DNA of 60,564 bases from Clostridiales bacterium (GTDB lineage Bacteria > Bacillota > Clostridia > Christensenellales > Borkfalkiaceae), in assembly GCA_015069485.1 (NCBI GenBank), contig SVIM01000007.1:1-60564 (forward strand), written 5' to 3'. This document shows positions 1 through 7,095 of the stretch, piece by piece (position 1 is the first letter of the stretch; every line of letters starts with the position of its first letter). Below the pieces are notes generated by a model. The model made no database searches. It saw only the letters and a program-made list of their open reading frames with translations, and had not been told where the DNA came from. The position numbers were made by a program, and so were the translations under genes.

Positions 1-114
1 ATACAATTCTTTATCTTCACCACGATACGGATAAGGATTTTCTCTATTAAAAATGCAACTCGATAATCCAAATAAAAAAATCAAGATTAATAAAAGAGAT
101 ATTGTTCGTTTCAT
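1..114 (-). CDS. Lipoprotein, N-terminal part only (runs off the window)
   Basis: The first 38 codons of a minus-strand gene are present; the rest lies beyond base 1. The protein begins MKRT, then a hydrophobic stretch, then the lipobox LSSC with Cys20 as the predicted lipidated residue, followed by a polar segment. It should therefore be a secreted protein anchored to the outer face of the membrane. The ATG (bases 112-114) lies downstream of a good sigma-A type promoter at 148-176, with a GAAGG-like ribosome site close by. Function cannot be told from so short a piece. Confidence 0.75.
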   Translation of the reverse strand, partial: MKRTISLLLILIFLFGLSSCIFNRENPYPYRGEDKELY

Positions 115-147
115 TCGCTTCGCCTTCGGCAATTTTTGTTAATAACA

Positions 148-176
148 ATTATATCATACTTGTGCGATTGTTGCAA
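148..176 (-). promoter_or_regulatory. Promoter of the partial lipoprotein gene
   Basis: On the minus strand TTGCAA (176-171), a 17-base spacer and TATAAT (153-148) form a near-consensus housekeeping promoter about 35 bases upstream of the lipoprotein ATG. Confidence 0.7.
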
Positions 177-357
177 TACTTTGTTCGTTTGTAGAGTATA
201 ATTTTAACGAATACCATAGCTTTAACGATTACCCATAATTTTAATGGAAACAAAAAGCCCATCCACCGAAAGCGCAAAAACTCTTGGAAGATGTGCTTCT
301 TCTATCAAAAATATGGTTTTTATGCCTTGAAAGGGCAAAAATACCCCTAAAAAGCAA
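177..357. other. Intergenic stretch with no supported gene
   Basis: AT-rich spacer between the lipoprotein promoter and the tRNA-Pro terminator. A possible 38-codon minus-strand frame with a TTG start near 334 and an AGGGG just before it can be read, but nothing else supports it. No other structure seen. Confidence 0.4.
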
Positions 358-402
358 TAAAAAACGCAGAATGGGCACAATTCCTTGTATCCTATTCTGC
401 GT
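358..402 (-). terminator. Terminator of tRNA-Pro
   Basis: Bases 364-402 form a hairpin whose outer stem is ACGCAGAAT paired with ATTCTGCGT; on the minus strand it is followed by a run of T (359-363). It lies directly downstream of the tRNA-Pro gene. Confidence 0.8.
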
Positions 403-409
403 ATCTTTA

Positions 410-486
410 TGGTTGAGGTGACGGGACTTGAACCCACGACCTTCTGGTCCCTAACCAGACGCGCTACCAAACTGCGCTACACCTCA
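410..486 (-). tRNA. tRNA-Pro(AGG)
   Basis: The minus strand folds as a full cloverleaf: acceptor stem TGAGGTG/CACCTCA, D arm GCGC/GCGC, anticodon stem TCTGG/CCAGA with loop TTAGGGA, T arm with TTCAAGT, discriminator A and an encoded CCA (410-412). The anticodon read from the loop is AGG, which decodes proline CCU, and CCC and CCA as well if A34 is deaminated to inosine. G37 and the overall sequence match bacterial proline tRNAs. The A34 anticodon is uncommon in bacteria, where proline tRNAs usually carry UGG, GGG or CGG. Its own terminator follows at 358-402. Confidence 0.92.
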
Positions 487-599
487 ATAAAAGCAACACA
501 TAACATTATACTTAAAATAAAAAAAAAGCCAAGTGTTTTTGCGTGCTTTTTTAAAGTTTTTTTAAAAAATTTTTTTATTTACATAATTTTATAAATTAA

Positions 600-628
600 T
601 TGACAAATTGCTTTAAATATAGTCTAAT
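600..628 (+). promoter_or_regulatory. mntP promoter, start-codon proximal
   Basis: TTGACA (600-605), 17-base spacer, TCTAAT (623-628). The ATG of mntP begins 9 bases after the -10 box, so transcription should start at or one or two bases before the start codon. No Shine-Dalgarno sequence is present. Confidence 0.7.
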
Positions 629-636
629 AATAAAGT

Positions 637-1218
637 ATGAACGCAATGTTTTTTATAAATAGTATATTTTTGGGCGTTGGGCTTGCTATGGACGCTTTTT
701 CCGTTTCGCTTGCAAACGGCTTAAACGAGCCGAATATGAAAAGGACTAAAACCGTAGCAATTGCAGGCGTATTTTCCTTTTTTCAGTTTTTAATGCCACT
801 TTTAGGCTGGATTTGCATTAATACCATTATGCAAATTTTTACGGTACTCGAATCGTTTATCCCTTGGATAGCCTTAATTTTACTCGGATTTATAGGCGGT
901 AAAATGCTTTACGAAGGCATTAAAAACAAAGACGAGGATTCCGCACCCGCAGTAGGAGTGGTGGGGTTATTAGTGCAAGGCGTCGCAACCTCTATCGACG
1001 CGCTTTCAGTTGGGCTAACCATAGCCGACTACGATATAATCAAAGCGCTTGTAAGCTGTTTAATAATCGGTGCAGTAACCTTTATAATTTGCTTTTTAGG
1101 CGTTGTAATCGGTAAAAAATTCGGTACTAAAATTTCTAATAAGGCAAATATTTTAGGCGGAATAATTCTTATAATAATCGCATTAGAAATTTTTATAACA
1201 GGGCTAATCGGCGTATAA
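637..1218 (+). CDS. mntP: Manganese efflux pump MntP
   Basis: 193-residue, six-helix membrane protein of the MntP/YebN family, which exports Mn2+. Two related halves each carry the family signature Asp in the membrane: MDAFSVS near residue 18 and SIDALSVG near residue 118. Length matches the family (about 190). The gene stands alone; no yybP-ykoY manganese riboswitch is visible upstream, and the promoter at 600-628 sits so close to the ATG that there is no room for one, so regulation, if any, must be by another route. Its last 15 bases overlap the 3' end of the convergent murG gene. The start has no ribosome site and may be translated from a leaderless mRNA. Confidence 0.9.
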   Translation: MNAMFFINSIFLGVGLAMDAFSVSLANGLNEPNMKRTKTVAIAGVFSFFQFLMPLLGWICINTIMQIFTVLESFIPWIALILLGFIGGKMLYEGIKNKDEDSAPAVGVVGLLVQGVATSIDALSVGLTIADYDIIKALVSCLIIGAVTFIICFLGVVIGKKFGTKISNKANILGGIILIIIALEIFITGLIGV

Positions 1219-2247
1219 AATTTTATTAATTTCGTTTTTTATTTTATCATTTGCGCACTCGTAATTAATTTTTGCGAGTGCGTTTTTAATTTCGCCGTCG
1301 TTTAACGCAAGCATAATATTCTGCGTTAAAGTGTTTTCGTTAAGGTTATTTTCACGCAAAACACGGCAAGTGCCAAGCGAATAAAAATATTCGGCGTTTT
1401 TAACCTGGTCACCTCGCGTTCTTTTATTTTCTAACGGAATAAACAGGGCGGGTATTTTTAAGGCGGTAATCTCGCAAGCCGAGTTTGCTCCACAGCGCGC
1501 AACCACAATATCGGCGCAGGCATAGGCAAGCCCCATATCGTCAACGAATTCAACCTGTTTATACCCTTCAATTTTTAGGTCTACAAAATTACCCTTTCCG
1601 CAAATATGCAAAACGTTAAGGCTTTTGCAAAGGGTAGGTAAAGCCTTTATCAAGCTATCGTTTATAGTTTTAGAACCGCTTCCGCCCCCAAAAACTAAAA
1701 CTGTTTGGCGATTTTTCAAGCCGAAAAAGTTAAGCGCAGCCGCCCTACTTTTAGTAAATAAATTCTTACGCATAGGCGCGCCCACGCAAACGCCGTTTTT
1801 AAAGCTTTTAGCGGTTTGCAAAAACGCGCATAAAACCTTGTTACAAAATTTTGCAATAAATTTGTTTGCAAGCCCTGCGCTTATGTCCGATTCGTGCGTA
1901 ATAATAGGTATTTTAAGCTGTTTTGCGGCAATAGCAGTAGGCACGCAAACGTAACCGCCCTTGCAAAACACAAGGTCGGGCTTTTCCGCTTGCAAAAATT
2001 TTTTAACCTTCCGTACGCTTTTAAAAAGCTTAAAGGGTATAGCAAAATTGCAAAAAATTTTACCCCTAACGAATTTAATTGCCTCGTATTCAAAAAAGCG
2101 CACGCCAAATTTTTGGCAAATACCCTTTTCAATGCCCGCCGTACCGCAATAAGAAATTTTATAATCTTCTTTTAAGTCTTCAATAAGGGCGATATTCGGC
2201 ATAACGTGCCCTGCGCTTCCGCCCCCGCAAAAGGTAATCTTTTTCAT
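1204..2247 (-). CDS. murG: MurG, lipid II-forming GlcNAc transferase
   Basis: 347-residue GT28-family glycosyltransferase. It would transfer GlcNAc from UDP-GlcNAc to undecaprenyl-pyrophosphoryl-MurNAc-pentapeptide (lipid I) on the inner membrane face, giving lipid II for peptidoglycan. Seen: the N-terminal glycine-rich loop GGGSAGHVMPN at residues 8-18, the second glycine loop GGGSGSKTIND near residue 185, and a C-terminal nucleotide-binding half with CGANSACE and IPLENK. Length is typical (about 355). It is a lone gene here, away from a mur/fts cluster, so a second MurG-like paralogue elsewhere is possible. No Shine-Dalgarno is visible before the ATG. Its 3' end overlaps mntP by 15 bases, tail to tail. 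Confidence 0.88.
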   Translation of the reverse strand: MKKITFCGGGSAGHVMPNIALIEDLKEDYKISYCGTAGIEKGICQKFGVRFFEYEAIKFVRGKIFCNFAIPFKLFKSVRKVKKFLQAEKPDLVFCKGGYVCVPTAIAAKQLKIPIITHESDISAGLANKFIAKFCNKVLCAFLQTAKSFKNGVCVGAPMRKNLFTKSRAAALNFFGLKNRQTVLVFGGGSGSKTINDSLIKALPTLCKSLNVLHICGKGNFVDLKIEGYKQVEFVDDMGLAYACADIVVARCGANSACEITALKIPALFIPLENKRTRGDQVKNAEYFYSLGTCRVLRENNLNENTLTQNIMLALNDGEIKNALAKINYECANDKIKNEINKILYAD

Positions 2248-2326
2248 AATTTATAATATTTATTATATGCGTTAAATATTAAAAATAAAACAGCCTATTT
2301 GCCCTAAAATTGAAAAGGATATAATA

Positions 2327-2359
2327 TAAAAATCCGTGTTAAGCTATTGCCTAACACGG
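2327..2359 (-). terminator. Terminator downstream of the TetR gene
   Basis: Stem CCGTGTTA/TAACACGG (2334-2359) with a T-run on the minus strand (rc of 2327-2333) immediately after the TetR stop; a T-run on the plus strand makes it possibly bidirectional. Confidence 0.75.
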
Positions 2360-2364
2360 GTTTT

Positions 2365-2934
2365 TTAAAAGTTTTTAGGAATAATTAAGTCAATGGTTTC
2401 GCTTGTCGTTTTATATAATTCTTCAAGCGAAATAGTTTTATTGTTGGAATAAGCCCAATTCATATAAGAATCCACCACGCCGGAAATTACAAAAGTTACC
2501 CTATAGTAAAGGCTGTGCGATTTTCTGTGAGGAGCAAGGGAGGAGTAGGTTTTATAAGCCTTTTCGGTAAGCAATTTTTTTATTTTTGCCAAAACCTGTG
2601 CAGAGCAAGTGGAGTGGAGTAAGTAATTTTTAAAAATTTCCGCTTCTTCAAGCATATCGTTAAGCTTGTTTAGCAAAATATAAACGCTTGTGTAGGTGTG
2701 CTTAACGTCTAATCTTTCAACGACTTTAGTAATTTTTTCCTCCATTTCCCTATCTATATCTGCCATAACTTCCGAAGCGTCCGCATAGTGCAAATAAAAG
2801 GTAGAGCGGTTTATAAGCGCTTCTTCTGCAATGTCCGAAACGGTCACCTTTTTAAGCTCCTTCGTCTGCAAAATCTTCATCAAGGCATTTTTAATGCTCG
2901 TTCTCGTTTTTATAATTCTTTTGTCGGTAATCAT
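2365..2934 (-). CDS. TetR/AcrR family transcriptional regulator
   Basis: 189-residue regulator. The N-terminal DNA-binding domain (about residues 8-55) has the typical helix-turn-helix ending in NRSTFYLHYAD. The C-terminal ligand-binding domain (about 75-185) resembles the TetR_C_33 type common in Clostridia; its ligand cannot be told. The ATG is preceded by GTGAGG. The gene is divergent from a small membrane protein and PAP2 phosphatase pair; the two promoters are back to back (-35 boxes 8 bases apart), so the regulator could control itself and that pair. The repeat TTGTATAATAT occurs twice in its control region. Confidence 0.85.
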   Translation of the reverse strand: MITDKRIIKTRTSIKNALMKILQTKELKKVTVSDIAEEALINRSTFYLHYADASEVMADIDREMEEKITKVVERLDVKHTYTSVYILLNKLNDMLEEAEIFKNYLLHSTCSAQVLAKIKKLLTEKAYKTYSSLAPHRKSHSLYYRVTFVISGVVDSYMNWAYSNNKTISLEELYKTTSETIDLIIPKNF

Positions 2935-2951
2935 AATAACCTCACCGTTAA

Positions 2952-2989
2952 ATATTATACAAAATTTAATATTTTCGTATATTATACAA
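2952..2989 (-). promoter_or_regulatory. Repeated TTGTATAATAT motif in the TetR control region
   Basis: The 11-mer ATATTATACAA (plus strand) occurs at 2952-2962 and 2979-2989, 27 bases apart. The upstream copy contains the TetR -10 box; the other lies just after the predicted start. It could be a second -10 element or paired operator sites. Confidence 0.4.
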
Positions 2990-3009
2990 CAAAATATCTA
3001 TTAAATCAA
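2981..3009 (-). promoter_or_regulatory. TetR gene promoter
   Basis: Minus strand TTGATT (3009-3004), 17-base spacer, TATAAT (2986-2981); back to back with the plus-strand promoter at 3018-3046. Confidence 0.6.
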
Positions 3010-3017
3010 ATTAAAAG

Positions 3018-3046
3018 TTGACAATATTTAAAAAAAGTATTAAAAT
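3018..3046 (+). promoter_or_regulatory. Promoter for the 3053 gene, leaderless geometry
   Basis: TTGACA (3018-3023), exactly 17 bases, TAAAAT (3041-3046), then 6 bases to the ATG at 3053. The predicted first transcribed base is the A of the ATG. Confidence 0.75.
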
Positions 3047-3052
3047 AAATTT

Positions 3053-3376
3053 ATGGAACCTGAATATATTATTGCGATAATAGTAGGCAGTATATTTTTG
3101 CTGTTACTTTTTATTTACAACGTAATTTCAAATAACAGAAAAGTTAATAAAGATAAGTTAGAAAAGGAATTAGATAAAGCCTACGCTCCTGCAAACTTAA
3201 AAAAAATGGACTACGACCTTGCGTATTACGACGACGATACTGCAAAGCGCATTTTAAATAAAAAAAGCGTTGACGAAGAGCAAGTTACTATTGACGATAT
3301 TATTGCTCCTTTTAGCGCAAGCGACGAAAGCGCAGAAAACGACGACGACGAATTAATTGGACGCTATAAGCCTTAA
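3053..3376 (+). CDS. Small single-pass membrane protein, unknown function
   Basis: 107 residues: one N-terminal transmembrane helix (about residues 6-26), then a charged cytoplasmic part with an Asp-rich centre (YYDDD) and an acidic tail. No family recognised. It is followed after 26 bases by the PAP2 phosphatase gene and probably shares its transcript. The start lacks a ribosome site, but a consensus promoter ends 6 bases upstream, pointing to a leaderless mRNA. The divergent TetR gene is a candidate regulator. Confidence 0.7.
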   Translation: MEPEYIIAIIVGSIFLLLLFIYNVISNNRKVNKDKLEKELDKAYAPANLKKMDYDLAYYDDDTAKRILNKKSVDEEQVTIDDIIAPFSASDESAENDDDELIGRYKP

Positions 3377-3402
3377 AAAAATTTTTTAACGAAGGATAAG
3401 CT

Positions 3403-4017
3403 ATGGGAGAAATTCAATTTTTAAACTGGATATATCAAACTTTCCATCAGGGCGATTTTGCTTGGCTTACTACGATAGTAACCTGGATAACGCACCTTGG
3501 CGAAACGGGTATAGGCTCTATAATATTAGCCGTTATATTACTTATAATCCCTAAAACCCGCAAGGGAGGAGTTGTCGTTGCCGTTGCTATTATTTTAGAC
3601 TTTTTGTTGGTAAATATAATAATAAAAAACGCCGTTGCCCGTCCCCGCCCTTGGCTTAACGAGGACGCCGTGTTTAATCAGGCGTTTTTAGACGGATTGC
3701 TTTTTAACAGCGAAGGCTTTACGGGCATTTTACAAATACCTCCCGTCGGCGAATATTCGTTTCCCTCCGGGCATTCAGGCATAGCCTTTTGCGCGGCGGT
3801 AGCAGTATTTATGTGCTATAAAAAGAAATGGGTTCGCATAGTGGCGTTAACGGTTGCTTCGCTGGTTGCGCTTTCGCGCTTATACCTTTGCGTGCACTAT
3901 CCCACCGACGTATTAGTTGGCGCGCTGGTAGGGTCTGCTTGCGGTATCGCCGCCTACTTTATAGTAAACGGCGTTGCGCTTTTAATTAAAAACAAAACGA
4001 AAAAAGAAGCTGAATAA
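3403..4017 (+). CDS. PAP2-family membrane phosphatase
   Basis: 204-residue integral membrane phosphatase of the PAP2/vanadium haloperoxidase superfamily. The three active-site motifs are present in order: KNAVARPRPW (about 70-79), PSGHSG (about 121-126) and SRLYLCVHYPTD (about 152-163), including the two catalytic His and the Asp. Members dephosphorylate undecaprenyl pyrophosphate or phosphatidate; which substrate applies is not decidable here. A ribosome site (GAAGGA) precedes the ATG. It lies 26 bases after the small membrane protein gene, and a strong terminator follows. Confidence 0.87.
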   Translation: MGEIQFLNWIYQTFHQGDFAWLTTIVTWITHLGETGIGSIILAVILLIIPKTRKGGVVVAVAIILDFLLVNIIIKNAVARPRPWLNEDAVFNQAFLDGLLFNSEGFTGILQIPPVGEYSFPSGHSGIAFCAAVAVFMCYKKKWVRIVALTVASLVALSRLYLCVHYPTDVLVGALVGSACGIAAYFIVNGVALLIKNKTKKEAE

Positions 4018-4023
4018 TTTATA

Positions 4024-4056
4024 AGCCCGAGCAATTTGTACTTGCTCGGGCTTTTT
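4024..4056 (+). terminator. Terminator after the PAP2 gene
   Basis: Stem AGCCCGAGCAA/TTGCTCGGGCT with a T-run (4052-4056). Confidence 0.9.
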
Positions 4057-4070
4057 AAATTTAATTTTAT

Positions 4071-4487
4071 TTACTTGGCTTTAAATTTTATAAAAAACAG
4101 CTTGTCGCCTATGGGCTTAGAAACGCAAAATTCACCCTTGTCAATAATTATTTTTTGTTTAAAATTATAACCTAAAATACCAAAATCGCAATTAAGCTCG
4201 TTGGTGTTCTCGTCAACGGTGTAGCTGCCTTTAACGCTTTTCAACTGTCCGTATTTAGGCTTTGCGTTTACTTCAATTTCCTTTGTGTCGTTAAAATTTA
4301 TCGTAAAATATTCAAAGTCCTTCAACAAATCAATTTCGCCAAGCTTTGCTTCAACGCATTGATATTCGGCAATATACGGGTGAGTAATCGTTTTTATCCC
4401 GCCTGAATTTTCTGCGTCACAGCCACTAAACATAAAAAAAGTAAATAAAAGGGGTAGTGCTAATATTTTTAAAAAAATTGCTTTCAT
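4071..4487 (-). CDS. Small lipoprotein, unknown function
   Basis: 138 residues starting at the ATG at 4485-4487; a longer frame reaches 4523, but the signal peptide MKAIFLKILALP begins at the internal Met. Lipobox FSGC puts the lipidated Cys near residue 22. The rest (about 115 residues) alternates polar and hydrophobic residues as in a small beta-sheet domain and resembles lipocalin-like lipoproteins only in outline. No ribosome site is seen; an AT-rich -10-like stretch lies a few bases before the ATG. Confidence 0.7.
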   Translation of the reverse strand: MKAIFLKILALPLLFTFFMFSGCDAENSGGIKTITHPYIAEYQCVEAKLGEIDLLKDFEYFTINFNDTKEIEVNAKPKYGQLKSVKGSYTVDENTNELNCDFGILGYNFKQKIIIDKGEFCVSKPIGDKLFFIKFKAK

Positions 4488-4521
4488 ACGTATATATTGT
4501 GCAAGCAAATAAAAATTATGC

Positions 4522-4548
4522 AAAAAAAAGCGCCGCAGCTTGCGGCGC
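4522..4548 (-). terminator. Terminator of fba
   Basis: Perfect stem GCGCCGCA/TGCGGCGC (4530-4548) followed on the minus strand by eight T (rc of 4522-4529). Confidence 0.9.
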
Positions 4549-4631
4549 TTTAATAAGCTTTATAAATCGTACCCTTCCGTTTGAATAAATAAGGGTAGGG
4601 GTAGCGATAAAATTTAAATTAGGTGCAACGC

Positions 4632-5498
4632 TTATGCTTTGCCAATGCAACCGAAAATTTCCATCTTTTCTTTAACGGTTGCCTTAATAGCAGCAGCGCC
4701 GGGAGCAAGTAACTTTCTGGGGTCGAAGCCCTTACCCTGTAAATCCTTGCCTTCTTCAACGTACTTTCTGGTAGCTTCAGCAAAAGCGAGCTGGCATTCG
4801 GTATTAACGTTAATTTTTGCAACGCCTAAAGAGATAGCCTTTTTAATCATATCGGTGGGGATACCGGTACCGCCGTGTAAAACCAAGGGCATTTCGCCAA
4901 CCTTTTCGTTTACTGCAGCAAGAGTTTCAAAGCTTAAGCCCTTCCAGTTAGCGGGGTACTTGCCGTGAATATTACCGATACCTGCAGCGAGCATATCAAC
5001 GCCTAAATCAGCAATTTTTTTGCATTCTTCGGGGTCTGCGCATTCGCCTGCGCCAACAACGCCGTCTTCTTCACCGCCGATAGAGCCAACTTCTGCTTCA
5101 AGGCTTAAGCCCTTTTCTCTGCAAACGTTAACGAGCTCGGTAGTTTTAGCAACGTTTTCTTCGATGGGGAAGTGAGAACCGTCGAACATAATGGAAGAAA
5201 AGCCTGCTTCGATGCACTTATAGCAGCCTTCGTAAGAACCGTGGTCCAAGTGAAGCGCTACGGGAACGGTAATGTTCAATTCTTCAATCATAGCCTTAAC
5301 CATGTTGGTTACGGTTTTAAAGCCGCACATATATTTACCTGCGCCTTCCGAAACACCCAAAATAACGGGAGCTTGAAGCTCTTGTGCGGTTTGAAGAATA
5401 GATTTGGTCCATTCAAGGTTGTTGATGTTGAATTGGCCAACGGCGTATTTGCCTGCCCTAGCCTTTTCAAGCATTTCTTTTGCCGATACTAATGCCAT
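4632..5498 (-). CDS. fba: Class II fructose-1,6-bisphosphate aldolase
   Basis: 288-residue zinc aldolase that splits fructose 1,6-bisphosphate into dihydroxyacetone phosphate and glyceraldehyde 3-phosphate in glycolysis. Visible: HLDHG at 83-87 (catalytic Asp85 and zinc His86), EAEVG around 134-138 (zinc Glu), GNIHG with zinc His179, and the phosphate-binding HGGTG at 208-212. Length fits the FbaA/KbaY group (about 285). A GGAGG ribosome site precedes the ATG. It is divergent from gap, placing two neighbouring glycolytic steps around one control region. Confidence 0.95.
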   Translation of the reverse strand: MALVSAKEMLEKARAGKYAVGQFNINNLEWTKSILQTAQELQAPVILGVSEGAGKYMCGFKTVTNMVKAMIEELNITVPVALHLDHGSYEGCYKCIEAGFSSIMFDGSHFPIEENVAKTTELVNVCREKGLSLEAEVGSIGGEEDGVVGAGECADPEECKKIADLGVDMLAAGIGNIHGKYPANWKGLSFETLAAVNEKVGEMPLVLHGGTGIPTDMIKKAISLGVAKINVNTECQLAFAEATRKYVEEGKDLQGKGFDPRKLLAPGAAAIKATVKEKMEIFGCIGKA

Positions 5499-5537
5499 AA
5501 AATAGCCTCCGAAAATTTAATATTAATTATCGTAAAC

Positions 5538-5566
5538 ATTATACTATAAAAATTTTCAAAAAACAA
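5538..5566 (-). promoter_or_regulatory. fba promoter
   Basis: Minus strand TTGTTT (5566-5561), 17-base spacer, TATAAT (5543-5538); about 39 bases upstream of the fba ATG. Confidence 0.65.
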
Positions 5567-5615
5567 GTTAAAATTGTGTAAATTTTTAATCGCAGTAAAA
5601 TATTATAAATATTTG

Positions 5616-5644
5616 TTGACTTAAAAGTTTTTATTTGATATAAT
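5616..5644 (+). promoter_or_regulatory. gap promoter
   Basis: TTGACT (5616-5621), 17-base spacer, TATAAT (5639-5644). Leader of about 55 bases ending in GGAGG. Confidence 0.75.
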
Positions 5645-5704
5645 TATCTCGATTGAATAAACTAACAATAATAAATATATAATTTTTTTCGGAGGAATTT
5701 TATT

Positions 5705-6721
5705 ATGGCAAACGTAAAAGTTGCAATTAACGGCTTCGGTCGTATTGGTCGTCTTGCTTTCAGACAAATGTTTGATGCAGAAGGTTACGAAATCGTAGCA
5801 ATCAACGATTTAACTAGCCCCAAAATGCTCGCTCACCTCTTAAAGTATGACTCTGCACAGGGTAGATTCAAGTACGCTGAATCTGTTTCCGCTAGCGAAG
5901 ATAGCATCACCGTAAACGGCAAAACTATCAAAATCTATGCAGAAAAAGACGCAGCTAACCTTCCTTGGGCTGAAGTAGGTGTTGACGTAGTATTAGAATG
6001 CACCGGTTTCTACTGCTCTAAAGAAAAGGCTTCTGCTCACATCAAAGCAGGCGCTAAAAAGTGCGTAATTTCCGCTCCCGCTGGTAACGACCTTCCCACC
6101 GTTGTATATAGCGTAAACGAAAATACCTTAAAGGCAGACGATACCGTTATCTCTGCAGCAAGCTGCACCACCAACTGCCTTGCACCTATGGCTGATACTC
6201 TTAACAAGCTTTGCAAAATTAAGAAAGGCTATATGACCACCATCCACGCTTACACCGGCGACCAAATGGTTCTTGACGGTCCTCACAGAAAGGGTGACTT
6301 AAGAAGAGCAAGAGCAGCTGCTTGCAATATCGTTCCCAACAGCACCGGCGCTGCAAAGGCTATCGGTCTCGTTATTCCCGAACTTAACGGCGTATTAGAC
6401 GGTTGCGCACAACGCGTTCCCGTTCCCACCGGCTCCTTAACTCAGCTTATCGCAGTTTGCGAAGGCGAAGTTGACGCTAAGCAGGTTAACGCTGCAATGA
6501 AGGCTGCATCTTCCGCATCCTACGGCTACACCGAAGACGAAGTTGTATCTTCCGACATTATCGGTATCACCTACGGCTCTTTATTCGATGCAACCCAAAC
6601 CAAGTGCATGAGCATGGGCGACGGCACCACCTTAGTTAAGGTTGTTGCTTGGTACGACAACGAAAACTCCTACACTTCTCAAATGGTTAGAACCATTAAG
6701 TATTTCGCTGAATTAAAGTAA
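5705..6721 (+). CDS. gap: Glyceraldehyde-3-phosphate dehydrogenase
   Basis: 338-residue type I GAPDH. It oxidises and phosphorylates glyceraldehyde 3-phosphate to 1,3-bisphosphoglycerate with NAD+. Seen: the Rossmann NAD loop NGFGRIGR (9-16), the active-site SCTTNC with Cys154, the base His181 in HAYTGDQ, and the C-terminal WYDNE motif. Length is normal. The codon choice is strongly biased, as expected for a highly expressed gene. A GGAGG ribosome site and a strong promoter precede it, and a strong terminator follows, so it is probably monocistronic. Confidence 0.97.
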   Translation: MANVKVAINGFGRIGRLAFRQMFDAEGYEIVAINDLTSPKMLAHLLKYDSAQGRFKYAESVSASEDSITVNGKTIKIYAEKDAANLPWAEVGVDVVLECTGFYCSKEKASAHIKAGAKKCVISAPAGNDLPTVVYSVNENTLKADDTVISAASCTTNCLAPMADTLNKLCKIKKGYMTTIHAYTGDQMVLDGPHRKGDLRRARAAACNIVPNSTGAAKAIGLVIPELNGVLDGCAQRVPVPTGSLTQLIAVCEGEVDAKQVNAAMKAASSASYGYTEDEVVSSDIIGITYGSLFDATQTKCMSMGDGTTLVKVVAWYDNENSYTSQMVRTIKYFAELK

Positions 6722-6738
6722 TTTAGTAAATATTAAAC

Positions 6739-6771
6739 GCCCGCAGGCAACAAAGCCTGCGGGCTATTTTT
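6739..6771 (+). terminator. Terminator of gap
   Basis: Perfect 10-bp stem GCCCGCAGGC/GCCTGCGGGC (6739-6764) followed by TATTTTTTT. Confidence 0.93.
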
Positions 6772-6843
6772 TTGCGCCAAAACAGCGTAAAAAAATATAA
6801 TAAGTTAAGCCCGTCAATAATCAATAACGCTTATTTTTTAAGG

Positions 6844-7002
6844 CTAACTAATTCTGTAAAGCTTGCCAAAGCAATGGGGGCAAACGCCCTGCCACAAGGT
6901 GGCGCAGGCCTTACAAACGTGGTTTCCGCACAGCGAGCATTCGTAAATATTTTTATTAATAAATCCGTTTTCTATTCCGTCGCAAAAATTAATTTTTTTC
7001 AT
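6844..7002 (-). CDS. 52-residue Cys-rich zinc-ribbon-like mini-protein
   Basis: A complete short minus-strand frame. The product has seven cysteines (residues 7, 22, 25, 30, 33, 41, 44) arranged as CSLC, CKAC and CPHC pairs with nearby His28 and His43, which is the pattern of a zinc-binding treble clef or double ribbon. Such regular CxxC spacing is unlikely by chance, which is the main reason to call it. No clear ribosome site or promoter is seen before the ATG (7000-7002). It sits alone between gap and gyrB, antisense to a longer but featureless plus-strand frame. Function unknown. Confidence 0.6.
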   Translation of the reverse strand: MKKINFCDGIENGFINKNIYECSLCGNHVCKACATLWQGVCPHCFGKLYRIS

Positions 7003-7066
7003 ACTTACAGTTTGTAAAAAACAGGCAAAAATAATACTTAAAAATTAAAAAAATCACCGTAATATC

Positions 7067-7095
7067 TTTACTTTATTATTATACTATGGTATAAT
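7067..7095 (+). promoter_or_regulatory. gyrB-gyrA promoter
   Basis: TTTACT (7067-7072), 17-base spacer, TATAAT (7090-7095). The -10 box lies inside the perfect palindrome at 7074-7099. Leader of about 80 bases. Confidence 0.65.

Noticed and set aside
222-470. 82-residue minus-strand frame beginning inside tRNA-Pro
   Set aside because: Its first third is a translation of the tRNA itself and it runs through the tRNA terminator; a classic false frame.
385-594. 69-residue plus-strand frame antisense to tRNA-Pro
   Set aside because: Antisense to the tRNA and low-complexity at the end; no ribosome site.
487-636. Possible manganese riboswitch before mntP
   Set aside because: The promoter lies at the start codon, and no yybP-ykoY-like structure is visible upstream.
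6772-7017. 81-residue plus-strand frame between gap and gyrB
   Set aside because: No motifs; overlaps the opposite frame with seven spaced cysteines, which is the better gene.
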